A DNA stretch of 64,000 nucleotides from Brevipalpus yothersi (lineage: Eukaryota; Arthropoda; Arachnida; Trombidiformes; Tenuipalpidae). Shown here one piece after another: positions 36,005 through 47,941 of the stretch. The stretch is taken from assembly GCA_003956705.1 (NCBI GenBank), contig QZCP01000135.1, forward strand, positions 253,502 through 317,501. The letters are read 5' to 3'. The notes under the pieces are model-generated. The model did no database searches. It saw only the letters and a list, made by a program, of their open reading frames with translations, and had not been told where the DNA came from. The translations under genes were made by a program, and so were the position numbers. Position 1 is the stretch's first letter, and each line of letters opens with the position of its first letter.

Positions 36005-36290
36005 TAATACAGCCAACATTCTGAGTACATCAACTATTTGATCCATAATAAACTCACTTCGAAGCTATCATTCTTTCTAATTATTGATAAAATGCGCTCT
36101 CAATAAATTTTGTCAGCTCAGATGACCAGATTTTATACCAAATGATACAATCAACATTTTGGGTACATCGACTATTTGATCCATGATAAACTCATTTTGA
36201 AGATATCATTTCTTCCTAATTATTGATAAAATGGGCTCTCAATAAATTTTTGTCCACTCAAATGAGCAAATTTCATACCAAATTACGAGC
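36005..36290. repeat. Tandem duplication, two units of about 137 bp
   Basis: Each unit has the order AACATT…GAGTACATC, CTATTTGATCC, TAATTATTGATAAAATG and CTCTCAATAAATTTT. It lies between the divergently transcribed BTB-side ORFs and the zinc-finger ORF. Confidence 0.85.
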
Positions 36291-36561
36291 TTACTTCGGA
36301 TAATTTCTTGGAAAATTGGAGCCTCATTTTCTGAAAACATTATGGTTTGCTAGTCATCTTTTTACTTCTCTCTCTCTCTCCTTCTCTTCTCTCTCTCCCT
36401 CTCTCCTTCTCTCTCTCTTCTCCTCGAATAAGCCTGATTTATGACCTAACCTTTGGACTCATAGTACCAGGCCAGATTCTAAATTCATTTCTTCCACACT
36501 CGAATTTTGCACGGCAAATAAAAAATTGTTAAAAGTTCCGTCTCTTGTTGAACAAATCGTT

Positions 36562-37545
36562 ATGCTAGTGCACTGCAATGAATGCTCATATTTCAGTGAA
36601 CCATCTCCATGGGAAAAAATATTTGGTGATGCCAAGGCCAATGGATGTGTTGGAAATGCTTCGGATGAACATCTCAACCTTCAATGCTACCGGCCAACAA
36701 CCATCAAATTACTTACCAAATGCTTTGAAAAGAATTCTCTTCCTCACAGACCGTTCGGGAAGAGTATCATATTGGAAACCATCAGACAACTAGGTATTGG
36801 CTTCAATGAATCCAACGGCTTCTTTTGCCAGAAAAATGCTCTAGTTTTAAAATTAAAGACATACTCATCCGAGTGCCCAGCCTGCAATGAGTCTAGACTG
36901 ACGGATACGAGAAGTTTTCTCGTTCCATTAGGAGTCAACACACAGGTCGAGCACCCGAAAGAGATGAGACAGAGTATATGCGCCTGCAAATATACGAGGT
37001 TGACCTTTCAAGAGAAAGAGGTGGCTAAAATCGCTCAATATATCGCCATCAACAAGAGTGATAATTATATTAAAGATCCACTTCTCAACCCAATAAGTTC
37101 AACCGTTAGTTTGGGACAAGATGAAAAGTACTCTCTGGCCTCAGGATTACTGAGCGAGTGCCTCAGAAGGAGAACAGTCGAGCACTTAAAGAACGGTCTG
37201 AGCTTAGCTCTCGATCTTCATATGATTACAAGAATTTTCAACCGGATACCATCAAAATCCGACTCCATAGAGAGCACCCATCATTGCATAATCTGTGGAC
37301 ATGATGCTGAACGAAGAATAAATATAGTCAAACATATTCACCTGGCTCACACGACATTCGAATGCAGTTGCAATGACTGCGAAATGGTATTCACCGATGA
37401 ATTAAGATATCGTCGACACAGGAAGAGTGAGCATAACGAGGACTTCTCGCTGGTCAATTTAGTTAATTGTCGAACCGATCGACCAGTTTACAATTTTGCT
37501 ACTCTGATGGCGGCAGTGTTTTTATTAAACTCAAAAAATCGCTAA
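36562..37545 (+). CDS. Intronless C2H2 zinc-finger protein, unknown
   Basis: 327 codons from the first ATG (36562); the frame is also open slightly upstream. Cys pairs near the start (HCNEC) and middle (CPAC, CACK) may bind zinc. The C-terminal part has two tandem C2H2 fingers (CIICG…HIHLAH and CSCNDCEMVF…HRKSEH). The centre is helical and charged without a known domain. It is intact, in contrast to the decayed ORFs around it. The BTB-side ORFs on its left are transcribed away from it, across about 600 bp holding a tandem repeat. It could be an accessory gene of a mobile element or a captured transcription factor; I do not recognise it. Confidence 0.6.
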   Translation: MLVHCNECSYFSEPSPWEKIFGDAKANGCVGNASDEHLNLQCYRPTTIKLLTKCFEKNSLPHRPFGKSIILETIRQLGIGFNESNGFFCQKNALVLKLKTYSSECPACNESRLTDTRSFLVPLGVNTQVEHPKEMRQSICACKYTRLTFQEKEVAKIAQYIAINKSDNYIKDPLLNPISSTVSLGQDEKYSLASGLLSECLRRRTVEHLKNGLSLALDLHMITRIFNRIPSKSDSIESTHHCIICGHDAERRINIVKHIHLAHTTFECSCNDCEMVFTDELRYRRHRKSEHNEDFSLVNLVNCRTDRPVYNFATLMAAVFLLNSKNR

Positions 37546-38097
37546 AGTGATTCGCTCCCTCAACGCGGAAATTTCTCTCACTCTACAATATATAAAGGCT
37601 CACAATTCTAACCATTTCATGTTTTTCTTTTTCCCGACCACAACCTGGCATTTTATTTGCTTTCAGCAATAATTTTGAATGTCTAACTGTAACCTTACAC
37701 AAACAATTGTCACTGGATAAAGCTTCCTGCTAATTCGGACTTGAACTACTTCTTGTTCAAGTGCTTTTCTAGCCCTAACCCTAGGTGAGGGGCCCCTGGC
37801 ACAGGTGGCACCACAAACCTAGCACACACCTTTCACACTCTCCGATGACTCACCTTTTAGGAAGGCTCGGCTCCAACCGATAACGCAAGCTGGAGCTCAA
37901 TGGGTTTATATACTTTCCAATCATGGAGAGGATGGCGGTACTTTAGAGCAAAATCCTAGAGTTCCATTGGTTGAAAGTTTTTTCGAGAATTCGATGTTTT
38001 GGAATGGTTTCAAGTAGTTTATCTCGAATTATTTCAAGAAAGTTTATACTGAATTCCCAATCAAACAATGAAAAAAACGAATTTCCTGATCAGAATA
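37546..38097. other. 3' flank of the zinc-finger ORF
   Basis: No gene seen. Confidence 0.4.
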
Positions 38098-38395
38098 GCT
38101 GTTTTCCAGTTTTTTGCCTGTAACTTTTTTTCCGACAGTATGAGCTCTACTTTTGATGACATTTTTGGCTAGTCCATGTTAATATACATCATATTATCTC
38201 AAAACTTCCCTGCCATCAAAGTATCTAGTGGCCGAAATGGGCAAAAAACTGTATTTTCGAGTGTTTTTTGGTCATAACTTTTTTCCGCCCAGTCAACTCA
38301 TATTTTTGAGAACATTTTTGAAAGTACAATAAAAGAACGCATTCTAATATAATCTAATTTTCCTGCCATCAAAACTCTCTGAGGGTCATCAAGCG
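38098..38395. repeat. Diverged tandem repeat, two units of about 150 bp
   Basis: The units share TAACTTTTTTCCG, then GA(A/C)ATTTTTG, then CCTGCCATCAAA in the same order. Identity is moderate. Confidence 0.55.
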
Positions 38396-38574
38396 AGAAA
38401 TTCACTTTTCACCACAATTTTCCTTAATTAAAGGTCTTAAAAACTATCGGACTTCATTTTCGAGGCTGATTTCCGATTTTTCATGAAAATCTATGCAAAA
38501 AAACATGTTCTCAGGAATTTTCGAAAAAAGTTCTGATCCTCAGATCACTTTTCCGCTATCTCGAGTTCGAGAGA

Positions 38575-39494
38575 TTGGACTGGATTATCGACTCCAGATT
38601 CGGAATCCTCGCAAAAAGTTCAGTTGAGGACAAACAAAAAATGAAAATGGGCCAATTCCGGACATGTCCTTTTTCAAATCTTGACATCGAAGATCTTCCC
38701 TTCTCCCATGATCTTTTCAGACGAGTTTTTTTGCCAGGAGGAAAAATCAATCCGCGCATTCATTACCTCAAAGCTATCTCATCTAGCGATGGATGTCGAA
38801 AGTCTCTCACCATCAGAATAAACTGAAATCAAACTACCCACCTTCGAGAGACGTTATGTTGATTATGTTTGTACCGCTCGTCTAAAAAGTAATTATACAC
38901 TGAAGATCATCGTAATTCTTGACTATGGTCACGAAAAGGACCTATTTAACACAAACTTGGCTGTTTCTCTGAAAGATGCTCATACCAGTTCAGGTGACAA
39001 ACAATTGTGGGAAATCAAGGATGTGATAACCATCATCATTTTGAGAAAGCTCATAGCTGGACTAAGCTTGTGCCCTGATGCTCTTACAACTGTGATCTCT
39101 CCACGCTCGATGTGGAGTGTGTTACACTTGTAAACTCGAAACGCCGAACAATTTTTGGAGACCTCTTGGTGGGAATAAAACAATTTTCTTCAATACTTGT
39201 GCACTTAAGCGATCTGCTCAATATAGTGATAAACTCGGGGGGAATATTTTTCTCCGCTAGTTCCTGAATTTTTATAGAAATACCGATGACTTCTTACGGA
39301 CCTGCTCGAGGGCTGATAGTAAACTCATGCCTCTTATCATCGAGTCATTTCATGAGTGTTTGATCAAAGCAATTGAGAAAAATGAAAAATGCTCCATAGC
39401 ATTGAAATCGAGAGCAATCGAAATGAGGAATTCGAATGCAATTGCTAGTTTGGGAAAAATTTACGGAGGTCGAAGACTATCGACTGACCTCTAA
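38575..39494 (+). pseudogene. Frameshifted remnant of an unknown protein gene
   Basis: Protein-like segments follow one another on the plus strand in changing frames. 38575-38826 contains DLPFSHDLFRRVFLPGGK. 38825-39132 contains NYTLKIIVILDYGHEKDLF. About 39079-39266 contains RRTIFGDLLVGIKQ. 39267-39494 contains ADSKLMPLIIESFHECL and ends in a stop. Gaps are filled by single frameshifts or stops. No family is recognised. The last 76 codons are open without an initiator. Confidence 0.45.
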
Positions 39495-39677
39495 CGACGG
39501 TATGATAAAATGCGATCTGGTGGTGATGAATTGTAATACCATATAATTGGATATTTCAATGATTATGATAGATATATTCATCAATTCACCATTATATATT
39601 TATCCAGTTCGAGTCTTAGCTCGTCTCAAAGTTGCTCTTATCACCTGGAAAGACTTTTTCCTCATTTCTCCTGATAT

Positions 39678-39949
39678 ATTCACCAAGAAGATGTAGAAGG
39701 TGAAGAAGAAGAAAGAGACAGATAAATAGACAAAGGCTTTGCTCTTGTGATATTGCTAAAACCATCAAAAAAAACAAATTTAATTTGAAATACAGAATTT
39801 ATTCTTCTACTCTTGTCTCATTTTTAGCTCCTCTTTGAACAAGAAGCAAAGAGTAATTTGCCCCTCAAGTAGTATAATCAGCTCTTTCTCATTGCTAAAA
39901 CATTAAATTCTATCGTTAAATTTAATTTAATTAGGTGAAAGATTACCTG
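39678..39949 (-). repeat. Inverted repeat A, right copy
   Basis: Reverse complement of 28996-29271. Its outer edge coincides with the 3' end of the decayed minus-strand gene that follows. Confidence 0.9.
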
Positions 39950-41197
39950 GTGAAGATTCTACGCTCGAATCTATTCAACAAGTTCTCTTGTAGCGAATTT
40001 CGAAACTTGAAATAAGCAATAATTCCGTGCCAATATTTTTTGTTATCTTCTTTTGAGAAATGAGCCTTCAACATTGGGAAAATAAGCAACTCAAACATAC
40101 GATGCTCGAAAGACATTTGATCGGAATCTTTGGGCGTTTTACCAGAATTTTCTCCAAACCAGAAGAGAATTGTTCCTCTAGATCAATTAACTCTTTCAAG
40201 GAATTGTTTTCCTGCGAGTAACATTTTAACAAATCTTTCGTCTTTTCTATCAGTCCTTTGAGCGTTGATGTGTTTATATATGAAAGATTGAAAACCACAG
40301 GCAGCAATTGGTCTTGAATTATATCCTTTCTCTCGGAAAAAGTTTCAGAATCACCTATCAAATGAATAATTTGCTCAAATGAATCGCAACTGGTGTATTT
40401 TTCTTCCTCACAATCAACTAGATATTTCCATTTATAGCTCGAATATTTGATGAGAAAAGATTCATTGCCAGGATAACCGGTATTCTCATTGTTCTTATGT
40501 TTAGTGCAGTCATAACAAATTCTACGCCAGCTATTTGAGTGAAGAGAGCATTCCTACATAGTTTCATTCCTCCATCCACTGTCTCATAGAGAATCAAACT
40601 AGTCGCTTTCAAGATTGAGGCTGGAGATTTCTGACCGAGAGTAGCTGAGTTGTTTGCTGAACAATCTTTGACAGAAGCGTTTGATTGATAGATGAAAAAT
40701 CGTTTTTGGAAATCAATCAACTTCATAGTTCGTTGGAGCTCGATCGTGAAACATTCCTTTCCTTTCCCTTCCCCTTTTCTTACTACCAAGTAAAGGAGAT
40801 CAGCAGGGTGGCTTTAAAAACTGGGTAAAAGGACGTTTGTTGAATTTGGAGGCAATATTTTCTCGACTCCCTGGAGCCCAAAAATCTTCAAAACTCCATC
40901 GATGAAAGCTTTAACCAAGACCGTATCTGAACCAAAAAAAGCTTTGAAATATTTATCGTCTTTAACTTCTGGTATCGGAAACTTAGGTTTAAGCGCCTGA
41001 GAATGGAAGAAAACAATCGAATTGGGCGAACTGGATCCACTGTGCATGGTACTCACCTCGATTGCCAAGGCTATGGCTTGAAGATCATCAGGCAATAAAG
41101 GTGCCAAGTCAGATTGTTTCGATAGCAGGTGACACAAGAAGGCATGAATGAAGTGGTAACTACGTGTTTTCGGTTCAGGGGAGATTGTTGAGGACAT
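39948..41197 (-). pseudogene. Unknown multi-segment gene with one stop and two frame changes
   Basis: ATG at 41197 opens 127 codons (FHSQALKPKFPIPEVKDDKY, KAFIDGVLKIFGLQGVEKIL) to a TAA, after which the same frame continues to 40418. Coding then moves to another frame (WKYLVDCEEEKYTSCDSFEQ … SLKELIDLEEQFSSGLEKIL, to about 40130) and again (SFEHRMFELLIFPMLKAHFS … NRFERRIFTR). The end is at the edge of repeat A. Some of these changes could be introns, but I saw no canonical pairs. Repeat B lies 42 bp upstream of the ATG. No family is recognised. Confidence 0.45.
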
Positions 41198-41238
41198 TTT
41201 CCCACGAAATCACTGAATCTTCTGAAGAGTTATCAGTT

Positions 41239-41330
41239 AATGAAGCACTCAGTATGAAAAATTAAAGTTCTTATCACAAGGGCTAAGTAGAAGAAGAAGC
41301 AAAAATAATGAAAAAATAATTTTGTACTGA
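41239..41330 (-). repeat. Inverted repeat B, right copy
   Basis: Reverse complement of 29540-29631 with two mismatches. It forms the 5' flank of the unknown minus-strand gene. Confidence 0.9.
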
Positions 41331-41890
41331 AAGCATTCTAAGTTTTAGTAGCACCCAAAGCTTCCCTAAAACTCGAACATATCTTTAAATTAGTCGTAAA
41401 CCTTGTCTATGGTCTTTGATTCTTATGTATATAAACTGATTTTGAGCGGATAGCTCAATTTCTTAACTGTCTATTGTACATGTTCGATGGTGTTTACTGG
41501 AACTTTGTGTCTCAAGATCTGGAGCTGAGTCAGTTCATTCCATCTTTTAATGGACTGAATCCGCTTCAAATGAGTTCATATTTGCAGATATATTTAACCT
41601 CATGCTTTGGATCTGTCTCAAACGGTTATTTCTGTCCAAGTTCCATATTTCAATTGCAAATCTTTATTTGTTGGTATTTTTCGATGATGACTCGAATCTT
41701 CTGAATAGTTTTAATGGTTCTCTGCCTATTTGGCAAGCAAATGAATGGAAATTACAAAAGATTCTGCAAAACATTCGATTTATAGGATCATGACTCGATT
41801 TGAGAGTTCTTATCGAGTAAATAGCTTGATATTTTATCATTATCGAGAAATAATTTATCCAATGAAATGTTGGACATTCATCTGTAATTC
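41331..41890. other. 3' flank of the RGK gene
   Basis: No ORF is supported. It probably contains the RGK 3' UTR. Confidence 0.5.
41663..41668 (-). terminator. Candidate poly(A) signal for the RGK gene
   Basis: AATAAA on the minus strand, about 225 nt after the RGK stop codon. Confidence 0.4.
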
Positions 41891-44800
41891 TCAGAGAACA
41901 TGTAGATTATCGCATGACTTTGATTTGTTGAGAATAGTTTTGGTTAAGAAACGCTTGATTATGTTTGGTTTTTTGGCGCTCTTACTTCTCTGATGATTAT
42001 TTGAACCTGAAAGGAAAAAAATAATTCAAATACTGAACAATATGCAGAATTGGGTTCTAGTTTATTCTACTCACTCTGCTTGGAATTATTTTTCAGCGTT
42101 ATTTGGGTTCCAAGACCGGCAAGCAAAAAGTCCACATTATGAGATATTGCACAACTAGTTTCAATGTATTTGCAATTATTTGTGATTGCCAATTGTCGTC
42201 CCTCTGAAAATTAGTGAATCATTTAGAATATATTGATCTCAACTACTCTTTTCTTCACTTTTCAACAATTACCTTGCTTCGAAATGACTCTACTTCGAAC
42301 CAAATCAGTTTTGTTTGCCACCAAAATGGCTGACTTAGATTCAAAATCGTCCCATTTGTATATTTCGGAGATCACTTTTTTGGCGCACTCAAAAGAATCT
42401 CTGGAAAAAAATTCCGATTCATAGTTAAAATTTATCCAGAAATCTATTGAGGTGAAATGTGCATGTAAATGTATTTTTTTCGAAATTTAGCAGGAAAAAA
42501 GCTCAAGGGATCGTCTCTTTGGAAAAATATTAGAGTTCTAACATCATAATCATCACAAAGTTTGTGTTCTCTTCAAGATGATCGATTGTGATAAACAATA
42601 AACTATTGTAGCTCGAGTTTTAATGGTTTTTCTGTGAATATCGGTCATATTCATTTTTAGAACTTAACAATAACAAAAAGTTCTCATACTCCATTTTCCT
42701 TTCAATGAAATGAGAAATTTGAAATATATTGAAATATAACTGTTGTGAAAACTTCAAAGTTTCATTGTTTGATTAATATCAGACGAATTCACGAATTTTG
42801 TAGATCCATCACTCAATCAGATGATTCATATAAGTGCCTCTTCCACGTAACTGTGCATATCTCTATTCTGGGGTATTCATTGGCTTCAACAGTTCTAATG
42901 TTTGTTGGAAGAGTCTCAAATCACTGTTCAAGTCTGTGCTCAGGCTAAACTGCTAAATAATCATGTGAGAGGCTAAGTTAATTAATCAATTCATTGTGCT
43001 CCAATTTCTACGAAATAGAGGCAAACTTCGCTTCAAGACGTCACTATTTCCACGAGGTCTGCAAATGAGTAGTCAAGAGAGGATGATCCAAGATAAATAA
43101 ATTTACCAAAAAAAAAATTACTTACCGACTGTTGACTGCATACACAATGATGTATGCATCAGGATGAAACACGGAAAGAGGAGAAATGGGATAGAAAGTT
43201 TCAAGAGAAACTGTTTCTTTAAACTTTATCATCAACAGGGGCTTATTAGCATCACCATTAATAATTGAATCTTTCATTATACGACCAGTGATCGAATTTT
43301 CTCGTAACTTATTCTTACTATTTTCACTTTGGACATAAGAACGATAATTATCGGGATGTTTATCGTACTCATCTTCGGAATCCGAATCACTCTGATCCTG
43401 ATCTTGGGCATATCGTCCAAATAGTCTAATCAAGCTCGTTTTACCCGAATTATGTGAACCCAAGACTAGAACTCGACATTTAGTTCCTGAAAAAAGAGAT
43501 TAGAAAGCTTTTAACAATTGTATTCAGAGCTTCTTCAATTGGTATGCACCCTTACAATATACGTTTCACAAGCTATGAAATTTTCTTCTAATGATGCACA
43601 GAATACGAATCAAAAATATGCAAAATCTATCTCACATTCAGGAGAAATTGAACAAAGAAAAATAGCAAAATAACCCTCTCAATGTGGATGTCGAGAGAAT
43701 AAAATCGAATGGAATAGTTCCAACAGAACAAATGTTTCCGATCTTGGAAATTTCACAACTTTAACAGGAACTGATGGAAAAATTCCATGTCCAAACTAAT
43801 ACAATTTGTACAAATCAGATGAATGTTGAACCTAGATCATCAGCATTGAAAATTACAGCTCATTGACATCAAGAGATTCCTTTCGTTTTCAAGTGAAACA
43901 TTCCATCAGTTCGAGTTATATCTCTCCCTTGGAGTAGAGAGTTCAAGCATCTTGTTGTGTTAGAACTATTAGGAAAAAGCTGTATGTAAGCGACCCAGAA
44001 AAATTCTATCCTAAGTGCAGAGCAAATCAGGCTGTCAGTGGCGATGACCTGAATGAGAGAATGAGACTGTGAGGACATTCGCATTAGCAGTTGACAAGAT
44101 TTATCCAAGTCCAAAATGAGCAATTCGATAGCGAGAAAATCCTGGATGATCGGTTCCAAGTGGATCATACAATTTGCATCTCCTTTTTGGATACAAACTT
44201 CAATTAGTGAACTATGATTTCAGCATTTTGTGAAGCATCTCATGTCTACACTCATATCAGTTAATTCAAACATCACGTTATCCCATGTCACCAGCACCGG
44301 GAGGTGTTTCAACAACCCATTTAGCTGTCAATCAATCAACTAATCCCAACTGATAATGAATATTCATTCTTCTAGGCAGATACTCTTTGATACTTATTCT
44401 GGGGGAAAAGAAGTGCTCGCAATGGCAAGCTGGAACAAAGAGTATCGAATTTTTTTCTCAAGCTCGAGACTGACCAAGTGGAAAAATTTTATCACATATT
44501 TCCGCATCTCTTTAGTCAAAAAATTTTTCATGAATTATGAGATTGATTTATAGATTTTCTATTTCCTCTGACTGTTTCTCGAACTCTCATTCTCAATAAG
44601 TCGTATCAAGTTGTTCTGGGGGCCAATGACCGTAAAGTATTTCTCTCTTCTCCCCCAAGAAATATCTATTTTGCTTATTCTAAGATAGTATCTTAGTGTA
44701 TATTAATCTCATCAACAGTACCATGAAGCTGAGGGAGAGAGCAAAAAAATGGTCCATGAAGTTTGGAAATGAGAACAAGAACGAGGAGGAGAGAGAAACC

Positions 44801-47800
44801 CAGCGATGTTTTGAAAGACGGAAGTTCGCTGAGGCTCACATATCTTAGAATATCTTGCCAGTCAGAGAGCATAGACTAAAGACAATGAGACACAAGGCAT
44901 GTAGAAAGATGAAAGTGATCTGGAATAGGTTGACAGAAGGAAGTAAAGACAGAGAGAGGAATAATTTTGATGGAGCCAAATACTCAAGTCTCTCTTTCTT
45001 TCTTTCTTTCTTTCTTTCTCTTTCCGTGTTGCATCCATGCATGGTCTTAGCAGGAATACTTTACATGCATATGTTGGCAGACATTCCATGTCACTTATCT
45101 AACACGTTATAACTTATGAGTTCTAATCTTTCTTTTTCTCTTTTACTTTGGATTCTCGATGACAGAGTTCATTGAACACAAACTTAGATGACTATAAATG
45201 AACTCTCTATGCGAATCAAATGTATCATTTGGCAAGCATTCCTGTATATGCAAATGAAAATTATGTCACTCAGAATACAAGAAGAATCTTTTAGAACATG
45301 GAAATCAATAGGGAAATGTATGAGATTGAAGCACAAATTCGGTCACCAATTGTTGATCGTGCTTATCTTTCGATTTTGTACTCTCATGGTGTTTCGATTG
45401 GTTCTGAGCATCGAACAAGAGCCTTTTTGGTGATTCTTCAAAGTTTTTATAGAATCACTTGGAAACATTCCAAGTTCTAACTGAATATGTGTAAAACTTT
45501 CCAGTCTGTTAAGCAGACTTTTTAATCCTTCCATTTCTTGTGTTGGCCATGGAAGGAAGAAAAAATTGATGAAGAAATAGCTCTAAAGTCCTGGCCAGAA
45601 GGCTGATGGAACATTTTCAGAAGATTAATAAGAAAGGTTCTCAGATCTTATAGGCTCTTCCGGATGAGCCCAATAAAAAGTAACGAAGTGGATTTCTTTC
45701 AATATGATCAGCTAACATTCAAAAATATTCCAAATATGATTCTCTAATTTTAGAGAATAAGAAAATGTCATCATTCCACAGATGCTCTCCTTCCTTGCTA
45801 ACAATGAGTCGAGTTTGTCCAACTCAAAGTAGTCTGAATTCTTAATCGTGATGAAAAGCTGAGGCATACTATTCTCTTTAAGGCAATCGAAGATAAACCA
45901 TATTTCCAAATTCTTGAATAAGAAGGTCTAATCAAGCAAAGAGATGACTTGAGAATAAATCAAGGTTGCGGAAAAGTCTATCCGAAGTAGCCAGATCAAA
46001 ATTCAAATGGTATTAATGATTCAGAGAGAAATGTTGAGACATTCAGAGTGGAAGCAAATATTCCATGGGAGAACCATTCTCCCTGCTCTGGCAATCATAC
46101 AAGAAAATCGAATAGATCAGTTATGTTGAAACATTTTCATGGAAACCTGGTAAGGTTGGATATCTTTGAGTAGATTTTCAAATAGGCTTTCAATGAAAGA
46201 GAGGGAAAGAGGGGGGCTCAATTCAATTAATCAGTATTCCTCTGAGGGGCAGTCAACAAGTTGACATCTTATGAGGATCTCTATGGATTCAGCTTTCAAG
46301 GTCCAGACTGGATAATTGATTTTCAAATTGATGCACTAAGTAGACTTTCTCGATCGATGAAATTATAGAGAAGTCTGAAGGCAAATTTTCCATCATCTCA
46401 GAGTGGAAACAGAATCCCAAATGCAATTCTCCTGCCAGTATATTTAGTCTTGCCTTACCATCTGAGAAATGATCTGGTTAAAGGCTCATATAGGACTGAT
46501 CAGAGAAGAGAGAGAGAGAGAGAAAGAAAATCATGAGTAATATCGTTGATGGAAGCGTTCCTTCTAGGCAAAGAGTAAGGATTGCTCGATTCGTTACACT
46601 TTGCTCTATTCACCAGAGCGTTAACGTTGATTCGTTTGCGAACAAAAACACAAAATATACTATGAAGAAAGGGACCAGAAAATTCTCTTTGATATAATCT
46701 CGGTGACGGTTCTTGAGGAAAATCGTATTTATATGTAGCTTCGATAATGTTCTTTCTCTCTCTGTAGTCAAGGGCAAGTTCGGATCTCATGAGATTTTCA
46801 TTCGCTGATTGAAGGTGTAAACACAATCTTCCTGAAGTATTCCCACTTCATGAGGTCTGAGAACCTTTTCATCTTCCAGAATATATTCAACTGAATGTTT
46901 TCTCACAATTTATTCAAATGATAAGCCTTTGATCATGGAGATTTTCAAGATTCAAATAGTATTCCTTCCGGTAAATGTCTGAGAGCATCATATTCATGAT
47001 GCATCCTCGAATATGAATGGCAAACAAGACATTTGAATTTGAATCTCTCAAGTTTCAAGGTTTGCATTATTTTACCGAAGAAGATTCAATACTGGATTCT
47101 TCTCCTTTTAAACTTTGGAAAAGCTTTATTCTTGGGGTGAAAACATTTTTGATTGACTGGTAATTTTCTTAAGTCAAGATAGAACTTTCAACGATTGGAA
47201 AAAAGTGCAGATAAGTTTGATGACTTTTTTCCCTTTACCTCTGAGTGAAGTTCTCTCACATCATTTGCATAGTGTTACCATAGGCTAGAATACTGATGAT
47301 TTTGCTTAACAAGTTCATTGCTTGATTCGAGTTAGTGATAGCTTAGCGTAAATTTTGACAAAAATTGTGTTCGAGCCAAAATCGAAGATTTTTTATTCTA
47401 TCTTTTAACGGAAGGGTTCTTTCAATCGATAGTTCAATTTCTGAGAACAAATATGTCATCAACAGTCAGCTATGAAAAAAACAGAAAAAACCTTGGATAC
47501 TGATCTTTTTTTCGAATGAATTGTCAAAAAATTCGTATGAAATGAAGCTCCGTTCCAAAAAGCTGCATCGTAAGGGCTGAATATTCTACTCAAATTTTGT
47601 CGGTTGATTCACCACTCAAGTGGAACTTCCTTCATGACTTTTCCGTTGATGAAGTTTGAGAGAGCTCAGTAAGTTATAACAGTTAGTTGATTGACTCAGT
47701 TAAATATACGATTTTCATTCATTTTTTCCGAGGAAATTTTCGAAAACGAAAAAACTTTCAGTAGCATCTAGAGCATTTCAGACAAGATGAATAAGTGCAA

Positions 47801-47896
47801 GTACCTTGTGATCAAGACAAGTAAGCAGGAAAAACAGAGCAAGTGAAATCATCAGAAAAAAAGAAAGGGTTGAAAAAAGTCTTGGAAGATGGTTTT

Positions 47897-47941
<45 letters not shown>

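Larger units (their letters stand above)
28996..41330. mobile_element. Composite island of mobile and decayed DNA bounded by inverted repeats
   Basis: Two inverted repeat pairs bound the region: A 28996-29271 with 39678-39949, and B 29540-29631 with 41239-41330. Between them lie a transposase pseudogene, a hAT fragment, a BTB-domain ORF next to a stop-interrupted ORF, an intronless zinc-finger ORF and two frameshifted unknown genes. I see no single element with one clean pair of termini, so this is best read as a nested or rearranged set of elements. No DNA polymerase, integrase or capsid ORF was recognised. Confidence 0.65.

Noticed and set aside
37771..37785. GCCCTAACCCTAGG as telomere-like repeat
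   Set aside because: Fewer than two units; arthropod telomeres usually use other motifs; no array.
40130..40190. GENSGKT in one minus-strand frame as a helicase-type P-loop
   Set aside because: It lies where two frames overlap and no Walker B or further helicase motif follows; probably coincidence.
28996..41330. Polinton/Maverick or integrated large DNA virus
   Set aside because: Inverted repeats and unknown ORFs would fit superficially, but no protein-primed polymerase, retroviral-type integrase, packaging ATPase, protease or capsid frame was recognised, and the repeats are staggered.
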